Positions 10,440 through 21,189 of a stretch of 64,000 nt of DNA are shown here, piece after piece. Source of the DNA: Lepidostoma basale (taxonomy: Eukaryota > Arthropoda > Insecta > Trichoptera > Lepidostomatidae); assembly GCA_022606425.2 (NCBI GenBank), contig JAHDVF020000016.1, positions 3,502,501 through 3,566,500 on the forward strand, written 5' to 3'. Below the pieces are notes generated by a model. It was given only the letters and a program-made list of their open reading frames with translations. It did no database searches and was not told where the DNA came from. Made by a program: the position numbers and the translations under genes. Every line of letters begins with the position of its first letter. The stretch's first letter is position 1.

Positions 10440-10815
10440 AAGGGCAGACACAGTAAGGACCAAACAAGTTTTGAGGACTTCCGAAATGAAGGCACTGAGG
10501 ACGATAGCAGGCAAGACACTGAGGGATCGCGTGAGGAACACCAGAATAAGAGAGATATGTGAGGTTGAGGATATTATAATCTGGAGCAGACAGCGAAAAA
10601 GGGACTGGTACGGTCATGTCCATAGAATGGACACCACCAGACTCCCCTATATTGCATTGCATAATCAACTTCATGGGACTCGTCCTCGTGGAAGACCTCC
10701 TAAAAGATGGGAACGGATGGGAATAGAAAGGAACGACAGCTGGGAATCTACCTCACAGGAGGAGCAACACTCTGGAGAACAGACCACATAGGTCTACAAT
10801 AAGGAAGAAGATAAA
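10440..10815 (+). pseudogene. LINE-B C-terminal fragment
   Basis: An open frame reads EMKALRTIAGKTLRDRVRN, IREICEVEDIIIWSRQRKR, WYGHVHRMD, then RPRGRPPKRWER and SWEST, followed by GAAGAAGATA. This is the C-terminal tail of an endonuclease-RT family often found in insect genomes (TLRDR-VR, W-GH--RM, GRPPKRW). The RT domain is absent (5' truncated). Related remnants lie at 26985-27125, 29245-29535, 43905-44085 and 60955-61255. Confidence 0.75.
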
Positions 10816-11089
10816 TTTGTGAAAAATCAGGTTTTTTTTGTAAAAATTATGACCTTCATAGCCTTTGGGGTAATGACCAATTTTTTTTTTGGTATTAGTT
10901 TTAGGCCAGTTCGAAAAAACTTAGGGGGTGAGACATAAAAAAAAACAAAGTTAAAAATAAGGTCCACCCTAATACCTCATACATACTAGTCACTAGAACT
11001 AGTAGTTCATGCTCATTGTATGCATGTAGGACAGCGTCATACGCATACAATTGACAACTTACTAAGACTCCGCTCGGTATTAACATATT

Positions 11090-11690
11090 AAAGACAGCGT
11101 GTTTTTTTCACTTTGTCATCGCCGGAAATCAAACTCAGGAGCTTCAGTGTAGCAGTCACAGATGCTGCACAGAAATTTTTTCGAGAGACGAATATCGAGA
11201 GTAAAAATAGCATTTCTTTATAGGAAAGTTATTTTAAGACTATATATTGTATCGACTTGGATTTAAAATTATGCCAACAGGTACAGCGCACAAACCGTAC
11301 AAACTTTTGCTTTTAAATAACAAGTCCAATACAATGCTAAGGACGACTTGAGGACGACACACATCTAGGTACTTTCTTAGACTTTCGTGCTATCTAAAGT
11401 GACGTCACGTTAAGTCTTGCGCAACGCCCGTCTAATTAATATACAGAAGGAAAATTTCACAGAGAAATACGTGTTATTACGCGTCATTATGAGTAAAGCT
11501 CGCAGAGCCCTGAAGAAGGGTTGTTCCACAAATTATTTATTTTTATATCTTACATTTTATTGCCCAACATTCAAAGGTAAAGGTTTCTGTGGCAAGATAA
11601 AATTTCTGACAATCTTCTAACAACCAAAAAATGTTTGATACAAATCGTTTGTATATTTATTTTTGAAATACCTTGTTTTTAATTAATAAA
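11090..11690. other. no recognised feature
   Basis: AT-rich. The frame at 11417-11620 has no recognisable domain. Confidence 0.35.
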
Positions 11691-11692
11691 AT

Positions 11693-12150
11693 ATTTGTTG
11701 CGGACGACGCCGTTCTCGTTGCAGATATTGCGGACAAATTAAAAGTCTTGGTGTCGAGAGTGTTTGAAGTATGCAAATCAAAGGATTTAAAGATGAATGT
11801 CGGAAAGAATTAGTTTTTGAAAGGGAAGAGCAAATGACAGTTTGTAACAAAAGTGTGAACGAAGAGAACTTGGAGCAGGTGAATGAATTTGTGTATTTAG
11901 GTAGCACGTTCACAGCGGATGGCCGAACGGATAGTGACGTCGAAAAAAGGGAAAGCAAAAATGGTCGTACACAATGCAGTTCTGGTCCCAACCTTTATGT
12001 ATGGAAGCGAAGCATGGAACTGGCAGAAGAAGGATGAGAGCAAAATAAATGCGGTAGAGATGAGGTCCTTAAGACGTGTGTAGAACAATTTTTGATAGAT
12101 TTTCAAATGCTGAAATAAGAAAGAATGTAGAGCGGAAGAAAGCATTATGA
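11693..12150 (+). pseudogene. LINE-A RT/connector fragment
   Basis: Starts with ADDAVLVADI (RT motif C, YADD changed to VADD), then VFEVCKSKDLKMNVGK, and in other frames EQVNEFVYLGSTFTADGR and GSEAWNWQKKDESKINAVEM-like text. It stops at a junction with a PLE P2 terminus at about 12155, so either the PLE inserted here or the LINE copy was truncated there. Frameshifted throughout. Confidence 0.7.
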
Positions 12151-12151
12151 A

Positions 12152-12250
12152 CAAAATTATGAAAGCTCACTACAGAGTGAAACCGGTTGGCCCTACTTAC
12201 TCAAATAAATTGGTTTATGCTAAGTGATAAAGTATTTCATTTTATTTTTA
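12152..12250 (+). repeat. PLE P2 terminus
   Basis: AAGCTCACTACAGAGTGAAA then CCGGTTGG, followed by ACTCAAATAAATTGG and a region matching the termini at 51783-52005. The stem CTC/GAG and GAAACCGGT are kept, but the CUGA box is lost. Confidence 0.55.
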
Positions 12251-13290
12251 CTATGTCAAACCACCAAGTTATGACTTCCTATCAAAGTTTAATAAACTTT
12301 TTAACGTACAAAAATTAATAATGAAAGAGATAATTAAAAAAGCGACATGTACATGTACTTAAGCATCTAAAAAAAAGTCGTGGAATTTTCGTTATTCGCC
12401 AATTTTAAAATCTCCGTAATTAAATTGTAGATCTTGATTGCGATTCGCAATGTTCCTTTTAAACTAGGACTTTCGATACAATTTTTCTGGCTCCGAGCGC
12501 CGGCAGCAAAGCCAGGTATAGGCTAATTAATTATCCAGAAAAGTAGGTTGTCAACTGTCAGTTTCGATGAAGACGGCCGTCAAGTGACAGGCCGCCTGTA
12601 AAAGTGGGCTTTAGTTAATCACACGTTCATTAAAAACGTACTCGAAGAAAATTATGTCCCTAACGTACTTTATACCTTTATACCCAACTTTGGTGTTATC
12701 ATGTTTTTTTTTTCAATTCTGTATATCCTCTGTTCTAAATAATATATTGTATCAGTGTTGTATACATATTCGATAAGACAAATATTCAGTAAATCAAAGG
12801 TGATAAAATGTCAATAGATCAAAATGTAGAACAAATTTGACCAAAAGTCAGTAGATCAAAAATAGCTCCCGTTGGTTTTCTCCATACAATTAAAAAATTC
12901 AGTTCCCTTCCGCTTTGATGGACTTAGGAAATGCAAGTGTAAAACTGGCGAAAGGACAGCACTGCATTATATAAAAGTTTCGGGTGTGTTGCGGCCGCTT
13001 GACACCCTCCAAAAACATTGTTTTTCCCAAAGTTATTGAATTTTGGTTTATGCGCGCACACAACTCGCCGAGCGCGCACACGCACATTAGAATAGAGCGC
13101 ACAAAAGTTTTACCAGCGCAGCGTTAGGAACAAGAACAAGTTAGGATGGGAAAATCTGTGAGAACGAGAACTGGTATAGGTACGCTAATTCTGTGTACAT
13201 TAAATATAATTGAATTTTTCAATTAATACATTTATTGACATAATATAGTGTTGTAAATAATTGTCATTTTTATCAAAGAGGAATGTAAAA
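12251..13290. other. unique-looking sequence, no gene recognised
   Basis: Contains two GC-richer patches (about 12480-12600 and 12970-13110). Neither gives a frame with recognisable motifs. Confidence 0.35.
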
Positions 13291-13294
13291 TTTC

Positions 13295-13600
13295 CCGTCC
13301 CATACCCGAGGCTAGTACAGGGCGAAACTGCGCCCTTTCGTTAGCCTCGCTCGTTCACTCCCTGAGCCTGTCTCCGGTCCATCCGGGACTTTCATTTAAA
13401 GAAAAACGGCAACAGCAAGGGGGTGCCAGACCACATTTAATCTACTCTAATTTCCTTCTATGTCCCGCCGTACTTTATTGAATAAATCAAAACATACATA
13501 CACATTTCAATACATTATAAGAACGAGTAGCATATAAAAGGCAGAGGAGATAAATGTGGTATGGGAAAAATCGGGGAGTACAGTTTGTGACACGTAGGAC
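13295..13600 (+). repeat. dispersed repeat family F
   Basis: A GC-richer block (TACCCGAGGCTAGTACAGGG, TTTCGTTAGCCTCGCTC, CATCCGGGACT) is followed by an AT-rich part with ATGTCCCGC. The same order is found at 20405-20790 (+), 15170-15315 (-), 23815-24140 (-) and 41170-41275 (+). One frame keeps a YRA--RPFV-LA-S pattern across copies. No known element was recognised. Confidence 0.6.
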
Positions 13601-13654
13601 AAAGGACGAGGCAAAAGAAACATTTCACAATATTAAATATATATCAGGGCACAA

Positions 13655-14260
13655 ATTATTATAATGGCCGGGAGGGAGAAGAACGAGGCCCGGCACTGCC
13701 GAGCAACCCCCTCCCCTCCCTCTCGGAGGTGCTGGATCCGAAGTGTGCGTACGGGAAGGGGCCCCAGACGGCTTTCCACATCCTCTGGGAGTGCCAGTTC
13801 TTACGAGACGAGAGGTATCGTATGATTGGGGATGTGAGAGTTGCTGTCCGCCCGGTCTAGTACCCGGATCTGACGAAGAGCGACCACAACTATAAGTGCC
13901 TTCGAGCATTCGTCCGAGCATGGACCGATCGCTTCAGGGAGGCTGACGCGTAGTCTTCTCGCGTGTTCACCCGTTTCCCGTCTGCCCCTTTCTTTCTGCT
14001 CCTCTGCTGTTTTTTTAATTTTACAATTTATTATCTCAGTTCGACTTGTGTACTACGTGTATTTTGACATGCAGCCATGCTGCCTGCTGTCCGCCGTGCG
14101 TTCTGCGAGTCCTGGGGAGACTGCTCCTGGACTGTGTTACCATTGGCTTCCGTCGACCGTTCTGATCTGAAGACGGTACTGCACCCCGATGGGACGTGGA
14201 TGGCCCAATATACTATAAATTTCTACTCCGTTTTTTTTTAGATTATTTACTCGTATGCTT
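13655..14260 (+). pseudogene. R1-like LINE C-terminal fragment
   Basis: One frame reads EVLDPKCAYGKGPQTAFHIL, WECQFLRDERYRMIGDVRV, stop, then YPDLTKSDHNYKCLRAFVRA and WTDRFREADA with stop near 13952. The C-x-G-x-x-Q-T-x-x-H-x-L-x-x-C arrangement is the zinc-knuckle-like C-terminal motif of R1-group LINEs. A single internal TAG breaks it. The base composition is much more GC-rich than its surroundings, which suggests a younger insertion. About 300 bases of 3' UTR-like sequence and a T-rich end follow. Confidence 0.6.
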
Positions 14261-14329
14261 TATTTTGTGCCTCTCCCTCTACTCCACTCCCTCTACATTG
14301 ATACATGAATATTGAATATTGGAAATAAA

Positions 14330-15065
14330 AAAACACCTATTGCAACAACAGTGATGATAAATGATGAAACTATATAAGAAACCTACGAGTTTAAGTATTT
14401 GGGTGTCATAATAGATAAAAGACTAACATTTTCCCAAAACACAAAATATGTGACTAAGAAGATAGCCAAAAATATATCTTTTGGGAAGAAACATGCAAGA
14501 CCGTATACAACGCAATAATTTTTCCCCACATCAATTATTGTAGGAGCATTCTGTTTCTGGCTAACGAAGAAGATATAAAAAAATTAACTGTTCTCCAAAA
14601 TAAATCACTAAGAATAATCCTACGAAGAAGCAGATACATCAAGATAAGAGTGATGCTGAAAGAACTGAAAATGTTGCCGTTTAAAAAAATAATTATCTTG
14701 AATGTGTTGTTTCTTGTGCATAAGATTGTTAATGGACACACCTCCCTAGAATTCATGAGGAAGATTAAGAGTAACCAGCATGAACATTCTTATGGGACAA
14801 GAAATAAAGACAAATTGAGGCTTCCATTCAGACATACAAAGAAATCACAAAACTCACTAATGTACAAGGCACTGAAGATGTACGAGGATGTTCCGCAGGA
14901 GATCAGAAGTGAGAAGAAAATGTGTAGATTTAGAATAGAATTAAGTAAATATGTAACCACACTGTAAAATGAAGATTGTGTTTTTTGTAATGTAACTGTT
15001 CTTATTAGGACATATGTATATACATATGTACTATTTTAAGTTTTAAGTAAATAAATAAATAAACC
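14330..15065 (+). pseudogene. Jockey/CR1-like LINE C-terminal fragment
   Basis: Frames read YEFKYLGVIIDKRLTFSQN, then (after frameshifts) LFLANEEDIKKLTVLQNKSL, RIILRRSRYIKIRVMLKELK, MLPFKKIIILNVLFLVHKI, SYGTRNKDKLRLPF and QNSLMYKALKMY, ending in a stop near 14965. This order (KYLGV-D--L, RI---R-, ML--L--LP, Y-TR----L) is the standard RT-thumb and C-terminal tail of Jockey/CR1-type elements. The 3' end has a (TAAA)n tail at 15046-15063. 5' truncated, at least two frameshifts. Confidence 0.75.
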
Positions 15066-15169
15066 TAGGTGGTAAGGCCCTATATTGTAAGATTGTTATT
15101 AGATTTTTTTTAAATATTTTTAAATAAATATAAATTTGCATGTGGGAGTGCGGGACACATCAGAAAATA

Positions 15170-15315
15170 TAAGGTGGAGTAAATATATGTATATGTCCCG
15201 GATGGACAGGGACGGCCTAGGAAGTGTACGGGCGAGGCAGACGAAAGGGTGCTGCTGCGCCCTATAGCAGCCTCGGGTATGTGGTGGGAACCCTTCTGTG
15301 TACCTTTTTTCTTCC
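15170..15315 (-). repeat. family F copy
   Basis: Minus-strand match to family F: ATACCCGAGGCTGCTATAGG, CCTTTCGTCTGCCTCGCCC and CATCCGGGAC when reverse-complemented. Confidence 0.6.
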
Positions 15316-15319
15316 TATG

Positions 15320-15895
15320 AAACATTTAGTGTCATATATTGGGTTGATGTATAAGTACTACGATATCACAGTTTAATGGTTTAATCGATTTTACAAAGAT
15401 TTATTTATGAGCTGCGCATGAGGGTACTATTTATCCGACATCTTACTTAAAGGTCAATTTGTTTTGAAGTTGTATATACAGAGAATCTAGCAAAGAAAAG
15501 AGGAGTGTAATAATGAAGTATTAGTTACAAACAATATTCAAGGAAATTCTCTCCTAATTGGTTATTGGATACGGTTTAATTCCGCGAAATAAACGTTTGT
15601 ATACGGAAGGAGCGGCCCTTCACACCAGAACATGGTATTATATAATATAAAGGAAATATGTGTATTCACTACATTGAAATATATTACCTGATCTTTTATA
15701 CTTTCTGGATATATTTTTACTTTTATTTTCAATGTTTCAAATAAATAAAAATACTAACATACTATTTATTTTTTCCCATAATGCCACACTAAAGGTAATA
15801 AATTGGACACGCCATAGTATTTCAGCTACTGTAATGATAGAATGTCATGAAGTATTAAGAAGAGCTCGACTCATCAAACATTTATAAATTAAGTT
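15320..15895. other. no recognised feature
   Basis: AT-rich, without a supported gene or repeat. Confidence 0.35.
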
Positions 15896-15899
15896 TGTT

Positions 15900-15975
15900 T
15901 TGTAACCCTGACGAAGCTCCGTTGAAAGGGAAACCGGTCAGTCCGAACAAACAAACAAAGTGGTGTTAAAACACA
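15900..15975 (+). ncRNA. PLE terminus with hammerhead-like core
   Basis: CTGACGA (fits CUGANGA) is followed by AGCTCCGTTGAAAGG and GAAACCGGTC, then CAAACAAACAAAGTGG, which resembles the P2 end. Stem II is only three pairs (CTC/GGG), and stem I is poor. Classed with P2-type PLE termini. Confidence 0.4.
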
Positions 15976-16000
15976 TTATGTAAGTGCTTACAATACAATA

Positions 16001-16054
16001 TATATTCTTAATTAATTGATAATTATCGTATATATTCTTAATTAATTGATAATT
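16001..16054. repeat. 30-bp period tandem dimer
   Basis: TATATTCTTAATTAATTGAT plus AATT occurs at 16001-16024 and again at 16031-16054, with no differences. Confidence 0.8.
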
Positions 16055-16149
16055 CTATATCAGTGTACCTCTATAAAAAAATGTTTTTAAAATTATACTC
16101 GTAATATCTATATTTTTAGTTTCTCGAACAATGGACGTATAACTATATA

Positions 16150-16262
16150 TTATCATAAATAATTAATTTAAATGAAAACTTCTGTTTTCTAGAAGTTTTA
16201 TTGTTAATTATGGAAATTACATTTTGCTTCATTTAATAATGCCTTAGAAGGCGATAAGGTCA
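16150..16262 (+). repeat. PLE P5-type terminus fragment
   Basis: TTAATAATGCCTTAGAAGGC then GATAAGGTC matches the P5 core at 48240 and 63129, with the GAAA changed to GATA. TTTTCTAGAAG upstream matches the distal P5 sequence. Confidence 0.4.
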
Positions 16263-16289
16263 AAGCTAAAAATCAAGTACAATAAAATT

Positions 16290-16530
16290 AAATATATGTA
16301 TTTTGGGTCATGTGCTAAGGGCAAAAAAAAACACATCCTTCACATCCTGATATTAATGGGTAAAGTGGAGGGACGTCGGGGAGTTAGTAGAAGGCAGCTG
16401 TCCTGGGTGCAGAACATCAAAGAGTGGACAGGAATAACAAGAGTTCAGAACCTGTTCCAAGTGGCGCTGGATAGAGATGCCTTTGCTGTAGTAATCGCCA
16501 ACGTTGGGGGAACCTGACACGACACTAAAA
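16290..16530 (+). pseudogene. LINE-G C-terminal fragment
   Basis: The frame reads YFGSCAKGKKKHILHILILM, GKVEGRRGVSRRQLSWVQNI, KEWTGITRVQNLFQVALDRD and AFAVVIANVGGT. The GK-EGRRG--R-QLSWL-NI--WTGI...LF--A-DR--F---IAN pattern is the C-terminus of a widespread insect LINE. The same family is at 42365-42795 on the minus strand. Only the last ~75 codons remain, nearly intact. Confidence 0.75.
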
Positions 16531-17320
16531 GAAGACGATATATTGTTAAAATTTTCTTCGTTGTTTTTTTATTATTTTCATTATAAGCAATTCATTTACA
16601 AATTAGATATTAAGGATCACATTCTTAAAACTAGTTTCTATTTATTAATATTTTAATTCTGGAAATTTAATGAGACTACGTTATTATCAATGTTATGGGA
16701 CTTTCTTTGTGTGTTATGGGTCTGACATAATTTGTAATAAAAATAACATAACGAGGTAAAATCTATCCATTATATTCTAATAACCGAACGTTTTCATAAA
16801 TATTACTGTTTTAATATGAGAGTTACATCTTCATACAGAAAAAATAACTAAACTGATTTGAAAATGCTGTTCACACTTATAAATATACATTTAAATAGAA
16901 TCTCAGCGAAAATATATTAAACTGAATCAAAATTAGCGATGTTAAGAGAGATTTGGCAATCTGATTGCCCTTGAGTTTCTCTGTGAGTATTGCATCTGAC
17001 TTTCTTAACGAATATGAATGTGAAACAATTTGTTCGTAAGTCGGCTATAGGAAACCATTCTGTCTGAGCGGACTACCTCTTTCAAGTTCCTTTGGTTGGG
17101 AATATCGACCGCTACGTTAACGAAGATTTACTATCAGAATTTCATTTAGCCGCCAACATGCCAAAAGTCTAACAGTAGTGTTGTAATTAAAATGAGAATA
17201 TTACTTTATTTCACGTGATAAAAGTTTTTGTAGCCTACCTTTAACATAACGCGGTGAGTATCTTTAAAACGACGAATTTTTTTCACGTGGTTATTAAATC
17301 AGGACAAGTATATGAAAGAG
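16531..17320. other. no recognised feature
   Basis: AT-rich, with no supported gene or repeat. Confidence 0.35.
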
Positions 17321-17324
17321 CTGA

Positions 17325-17706
17325 AAGTAAACTGTCTATAGTATACGGATGACGCTGTCCTATTTGCTGACAACGAGCAAGAACTACAAGTCCTGGTGAA
17401 TAGTATGTATGAGGTATGCATGCAAAATGATCTGATGATGAATGTGAATAAGTCTAAAGTAATGATTTACCAAAAAGAAGAAATCATGACAGTCTGCAAC
17501 ATTAGCGTGAAAGGTGAAAATCTGGAGCGAGTAGGTTAGTGTGTATATATTTGGGTAGTATGTTTACAAATAATGGGTGAATGGAGAGGGATATTGAATG
17601 AAGGGCAAGAGCAGGCAACAAAGTGAACTAATGGTGCACTTAAAGTTGGAGTCACGCGAGTATTCGGAGAAATCAACGCGCGTGGATGACACATGTATGA
17701 ATGTCA
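17325..17706 (+). pseudogene. LINE-A RT/connector fragment with internal deletion
   Basis: YTDDAVLFADNEQELQVLVN (RT motif C region), then MYEVCMQNDLMMNVNKSKVM, IMTVCNISVKGENLERVG and a frame-shifted VYLGSMFTNNG. It then jumps near 17645 to the RNRRA-type C-terminus, so the segment present at 18085-18480 is deleted. Sequence downstream of this copy (17708-17800) repeats downstream of 18485, suggesting an old tandem duplication. Confidence 0.75.
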
Positions 17707-17814
17707 GTTGCTTAGTTAACTACATATAATATTTTTATATTTTAATTTTTCATGGAAGTAGTTAAATATAAATAATGAAACTAAACTTTAACATTATAAA
17801 AATATGTCTATTCA

Positions 17815-17998
17815 AATAATAATAAAAAAAAACGATGTTTTTTTAACTACTTCCACTTTTGTCTTTATTTAGACAGCGACCGGTTTCGCTAGGCTCGCTG
17901 TCTAAATAAAGACAAAAGTGGAAATAGTTAAAAACATCGTTTTATTTAATTATTATTTAAAATGAACTTCCATCAAGAGATTTCAGTAAAATCATTTG
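17815..17998. mobile_element. PLE P1 inverted terminal pair with target duplication
   Basis: Two P1 termini face each other: CGATG...TTAACTACTTCCACTTTTGT on the left and its complement ACAAAAGTGGAAATAGTTAA on the right, around ACCGGTTTCGCTAGG. The flanks ATATGTCTATTCA (17802-17814) and ATATATCTATTCA (17999-18011) form a 13-bp target duplication with one mismatch. A related unfilled site exists at 18560-18610, where the same flanks occur without the insertion. No coding part is present. Confidence 0.8.
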
Positions 17999-18084
17999 AT
18001 ATATCTATTCAGTTTTATTCCCCCTGTTATTTTAGTTTCTTTACTCTAATTTAAGTACCATAAGTGAAGAATAGTCATCGCAAT

Positions 18085-18505
18085 CAATAGCATGGCAGTG
18101 CACAATGATGTTCTTGTACCGACCCTTATGTATGGAAGCGAAGCATGGAACTGGCAAAAGAAGAATGAAAGCAAAATAAATGCAGTAGACATGAGATCAC
18201 AGACAATTGTATGGAAAATCTGTGTATGAGAGTGTCAATTGAAAATATAAAAAGCGAATGCGGTGCGAATAATAGTGAGATGAACAATATAATGAAAGGA
18301 TCATTAAGATGGTTCGGACACATGTAGAGTATACATGAAGTAAGAATGGTAAAAAGTATCTGTTAACGATGTAAATGGAACTAGAAATAGAGGAAGACTG
18401 AGGAAAACGTGAAACGATCAATTAAATCAAATATTGAATGTCGGCCACGCGAGTGTCGACGTCATGACACGATGTATGCATGTGAGTTAGTTAGTTAGTT
18501 TACTA
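18085..18505 (+). pseudogene. LINE-A 3' fragment with (TTAG)n tail
   Basis: VLVPTLMYGSEAWNWQKKNE, SKINAVDMRS, then frame-shifted WFGH--, and GTRNRGRLRKT. It ends GAGTTAGTTAGTTAGTT at 18484-18501, the family's 3' microsatellite. It carries the segment missing from 17325-17706. Confidence 0.75.
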
Positions 18506-18659
18506 TAATATTTTTATATTTGAATTTTTCATGGAAGTAGTTAAATATAAATAATCAACATTATAAAATGTATTTACGTCTCGTATATAGTTTTATTCCT
18601 GCTGTTATTTTAGTTTCTTTACTCTAATTTACATATGTACCATTAGTGAAGAATATAAC

Positions 18660-20395
18660 GAAATTATCAAAAACAACATAATTTAAGGATCATAAAGATG
18701 GTTTGGATACACGTATAAAATGAAATATTATAAATTATCGTTATTTTATCTTAGTTGGTTGCTGGTGAAGAAGACAAAAATAAAAGAAATTTTCTTTACA
18801 GACAGAATCTTTTTGCTGCCAACAAAGCTAAATAATATATAAATTATTAGCAATTAATACTTTTAAAATAAGTGTCATACTCGAAATAAATTATAACTTA
18901 CACAACGGCGTGTGCCTTTCAAGGATCTATAATTTAAGGAAAAGTATAAGTATTTAACAGAAATATTATTTTCGTGTAGTGTCCCATACCTAAGGAAACT
19001 ATTTGCAAAACTTCTTGAAAACAATTTTCTATTCCAAGACACGCGAAGGCGGAAATTACAAACAAAATTTGCAATAATACTGTCTTAACGACCGGAAATT
19101 TATTATATTACCCAAGATTTGGTGGGAGACTATAAAAGACAATACTGGGTATCAAATATATTTTTAACTTTCATTAAATTTTTCAAAACAAAAAAGTTTA
19201 CTCAGTTTATAAGGAATCATCTTGATTAAGTTTAAGAAACTGTAATTTACGCTTTTCCTCCAAACAGAATTTTTAGAAAATGAAATGTAAAAATTACGAC
19301 CAGTGATCTTGGTATAAAATCAGACCATAAATAATGTAGGGATGGAAAGAGATTTTTAATCAAAAGGTTAAATTATTCGGAATGAGCTGCTAATCGAAAT
19401 CATTCAGGTACTGTGTCAGCCCCTAATAACTGAGAAAATGGCGGCAATAATGGATATCTGCCGGGATATAAAAAGAAACGAAGATGACAATTGAAAGAAA
19501 TCGCCATCCAATCAGGGTGGGGGCGCCAGAGGAATTCGATTCTTCTCCAGAATCTCGGGTGACCAAACTTTTTTTCTCTAATAAATGTTTTTAATACACA
19601 TATGGAAATTTGATTATTTTGGAGCACAATCAAAGTGTTTTAAATTTCAAGTAATTTAATGAAAGATATAAGAGTATTTAGCATTTTATGCGCCTCAGCT
19701 GCACCCTGCTTCCGATGAAAACAGAACAGCAACACTTCCCGCAAATGGTTTTTAATTACCACAAAAGTTTACATTTTAAGGTGCGATAAAACAAATGTTG
19801 TTGTGAGAATGAAATTTTTTTAAGAACTGAACTTAATTAACAGGTGCCTCAGGTTTACTAAAAACAAATGTCTGCCAGATTTGAAGTCTTGAAGCGGCCA
19901 GAGCCCTCTGTTGTAAAACGGACCGAACTTTCCGAAACATCTTATATATACGATTGAAAGAGAAACAAAAAAAATACTCGGTACTAAATTACCTTCTAAT
20001 CAACAAGTCATACAATCGTTATTTTAGTAAGCGTCAAGTAGCATTACCATTCACTGGAATGGGAGGCTACTTAGAGCAATAACTAGAAACAAGAGGGTTG
20101 GCAGGCATATAGTAATTATTTCCGAGACGATATGGTAGTAGCTTTTAACACTTTGATTGCGAGAAATATTTTTTTGATACAATGCAACCCTTGTGTTGTA
20201 ACACAGTGCGTCAAATACAGGAAGAATAAAAGGTGCTTGCGTTTTATTATAGTGAAAACTAGGAAAATATCTCTAATACCTGCCTTGCAGACACCATATA
20301 TATAAATTGGGTAGTCTGCTTTTGAAACATGCATTGCTATCTTGTCTGGACACGAACCAGGATTATTTCAACATATGTCTAAACACACTGTTGGA
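18660..20395. other. 1.7-kb stretch without recognised features
   Basis: A GC-moderate patch at 19385-19560 and the open minus frame at 19400-19633 show no domain or splice context that I can defend. No known repeat was recognised. Confidence 0.35.
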
Positions 20396-20404
20396 TGACC
20401 ATAG

Positions 20405-20790
20405 ACATAGACATAGAGATAAAGGGGGTACCCACCGCTTTACTCGAAGCTGTTATAGGGCGGAGCGACGCCCTTTCGTCACCCTCGCTCATTCACTTCT
20501 TAAGCCCTTTCCCTGTCCATCCGGGACTGACGTTAATTGTTATATCATTTACGAAAATCAAAGAGTCACCAGACCACATTTTTAAGCTACTCTTTTTTCC
20601 CTTCTATGCCCCGCATTTACAAACACATACACATGGTATATACCGCCAATACAATTATCTTAAAAATATAAATCAAAAGTCTTAAAATTAATAGTGTTAT
20701 GAAGGCGGGATACAGTAGGGGATGGAAAAAAGTAAATTTTGGGTTAAGGGAAAAAAACAGTAGAATTAGTAGACAGAGGAAGAAAAGTTA
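20405..20790 (+). repeat. family F copy, long
   Basis: Starts at GGGGTACCCACCGCTTTACT, continues through CGACGCCCTTTCGTCACCCT and CATCCGGGACTGACG to ATGCCCCGC and GGCGGGATACAGTAGGGGAT. Two frames are open across the GC-rich part, as in other copies. Confidence 0.6.
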
Positions 20791-20834
20791 GATAGAGAAT
20801 GTTGAATATCCAAGTTAAAATGTATACAATGGGA

Positions 20835-21180
20835 TATGGAGAGACAAATGTTTTAGGGACAAAGTCTGAGGGACAAAATACTCAATACCGAAATCAGACG
20901 CCGGACAAAGCTTGTCGATGTGATGGACCGTGAAGCCAAGTGTTAATGGGCAAGACATGTCGCTATACAGGAAACAGATAGATGGACACCCGGAGTATTG
21001 ATGTGAAGACCACTGGAATGAAAAAAAAGCATTGGTGAAGACGAATAAGAGTCCCACAGGATAGAGGAAAATGTAGAATATTTGAAGAGGCCTACATCCA
21101 GAAATGGTGATATTAATGATTGCAACAGTTTGGGATGACAATTTAAATCGTGTGCTGATCGTATATCTGGAAATGCAAGC
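20835..21180 (+). pseudogene. decayed LINE C-terminal fragment
   Basis: IRRRTKLVDVMDREAKC followed (after a stop) by WARHVAIQETDRWTPGVL. This matches the RR-TKV-DV---I--LKW-WAGH--R-TD-RWG--VLEW tail seen at 23435-23680. Numerous stops. Confidence 0.55.
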
Positions 21181-21189
21181 AGCTTTCTG

